Assembly (NCBI GenBank): GCA_963718355.1
Contig: CAVQZA010000012.1
Coordinates: 62,001 to 126,000 of the forward strand
Direction of reading: 5' to 3'
DNA: 64,000 nt
Origin: CAVQZA01 sp963718355
GTDB lineage: Bacteria; Actinomycetota; Thermoleophilia; Gaiellales; Gaiellaceae
Part shown: positions 63,820-64,000 of the stretch, one piece after another
Layout: the number at the start of each line of letters is the position of its first letter
Numbering within the stretch: the stretch's first letter is position 1
Translations under genes and position numbers: made by a program
The notes under the pieces: generated by a model
The model's input: the letters and a program-made list of their open reading frames with translations, nothing else
Told to the model about the DNA's origin: nothing
The model's database searches: none

Positions 63820-64000
63820 GACCACGACGGGGATCTCGCGGTCGGTCTTCTCGGCGTAGTCGTCGTACGCGGGCCACTGCAGCGCCGCGAGCTTCCAGAG
63901 CCGCTCGCGCTCCTCGCCGCTCGCGGTCCGGGCCGTCGCGGGGAACACCTCGTCCATGACCTGGAGCTCGACGTTCGGCTCCTTGGCGAGGTTCTGGTAC
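63805..64000 (-). CDS. deazaflavin (F420)-dependent nitroreductase-family protein, truncated by the window
   Basis: Only the C-terminal 64 residues are inside the window: YQNLAKEPNVELQVMDEVF, PATARTASGEERERLWKLAA, YDDYAEKTDREIPVVVLERL. The pattern N-L-x-x-x-P-x-V, ER-x-x-LW and K-T-D-R-x-I-P-V-V-V-L-E is that of the DDN/DUF385 family that uses F420H2. Supports an actinobacterial host. The start lies beyond 64000. Confidence 0.8.
   Translation of the reverse strand, partial: YQNLAKEPNVELQVMDEVFPATARTASGEERERLWKLAALQWPAYDDYAEKTDREIPVVVLERL

Overview
The window is high-GC DNA, densely packed with 4-nt (ATGA/GTGA) overlaps between genes. The gene content points to a monoderm actinobacterium, most likely class Thermoleophilia (Gaiellales or Solirubrobacterales-like). 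Evidence is the F420/DDN-like reductase at the right edge, PASTA and murein hydrolase genes inside a type IV pilus (T4P) locus, and PilM/N/O proteins with no secretin gene seen. The lineage is inferred, not proven.

Layout: 1-9.1 kb holds a truncated alpha/beta hydrolase, a small cryptic pilin-like protein, a glycolate oxidase/malate synthase operon (glcD-glcE-glcF-aceB), a Gfo/Idh oxidoreductase and a two-component system. 9.1-14.3 kb has a secreted protein, an ABC solute-binding lipoprotein, DUF3054 and a second two-component system. 14.3-17.2 kb is a sulfur-trafficking operon (osmC, SQR-like, DsrC/TusE-like, DsrE2-like, 52-aa membrane protein). A frameshifted Na+/H+ antiporter follows. 18.8-37 kb is a large T4P locus: pilC, pilV-like, pilP-like, pilO, pilN, an extended pilM, pilT, five tandem pilins, two accessory genes, pilB, pilD, pilW-like, a PASTA protein, an SLT+M23 murein hydrolase and a second pilT. 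37-39.5 kb has a secreted protein, a geranylgeranyl-reductase-like flavoprotein, tRNA-Tyr and tRNA-Thr. 39.7-40.3 kb holds dehydrogenase gene remnants. 40.3-49.7 kb is an accessory-looking stretch with MFS/DeoR, an XRE-TPR regulator facing a tiny secreted peptide, a putative structured RNA, SDR, cupin, quinone oxidoreductase and RTX genes. 49.8-64 kb carries a flippase-pseudokinase fusion, YihY, AbgT with an M20 peptidase, an SLC13 permease, glutaminase, a Vps62-domain membrane protein, an ATP-grasp/alpha-E/transglutaminase cluster and a truncated DDN-like reductase.

The strongest pattern is a shared promoter: a T(A/C/T)A(A/G) tetrad, exactly 16 nt, then GCCGA(T/A)(A/G)N. This is the sigma-28/FliA/WhiG-type signature. 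It stands in front of pilC, pilT, pilB, both other pilus transcription units, the thioredoxin-fold accessory gene and the pilin-like gene about 18 kb away. The pilus therefore looks like a regulon of a flagellar/sporulation-type sigma factor, and the promoter also fixes several gene starts.

The best candidates for undescribed biology are that regulon, the PilM N-terminal PFWKKE repeats, the five-pilin array encoding one identical mature protein twice, the XRE-TPR/secreted-peptide pair (RRNPP-like signalling), and three RNA-structure candidates: 45547-45644, an H-type pseudoknot before osmC, and a hairpin hiding the ribosome binding site of the 52-aa protein.
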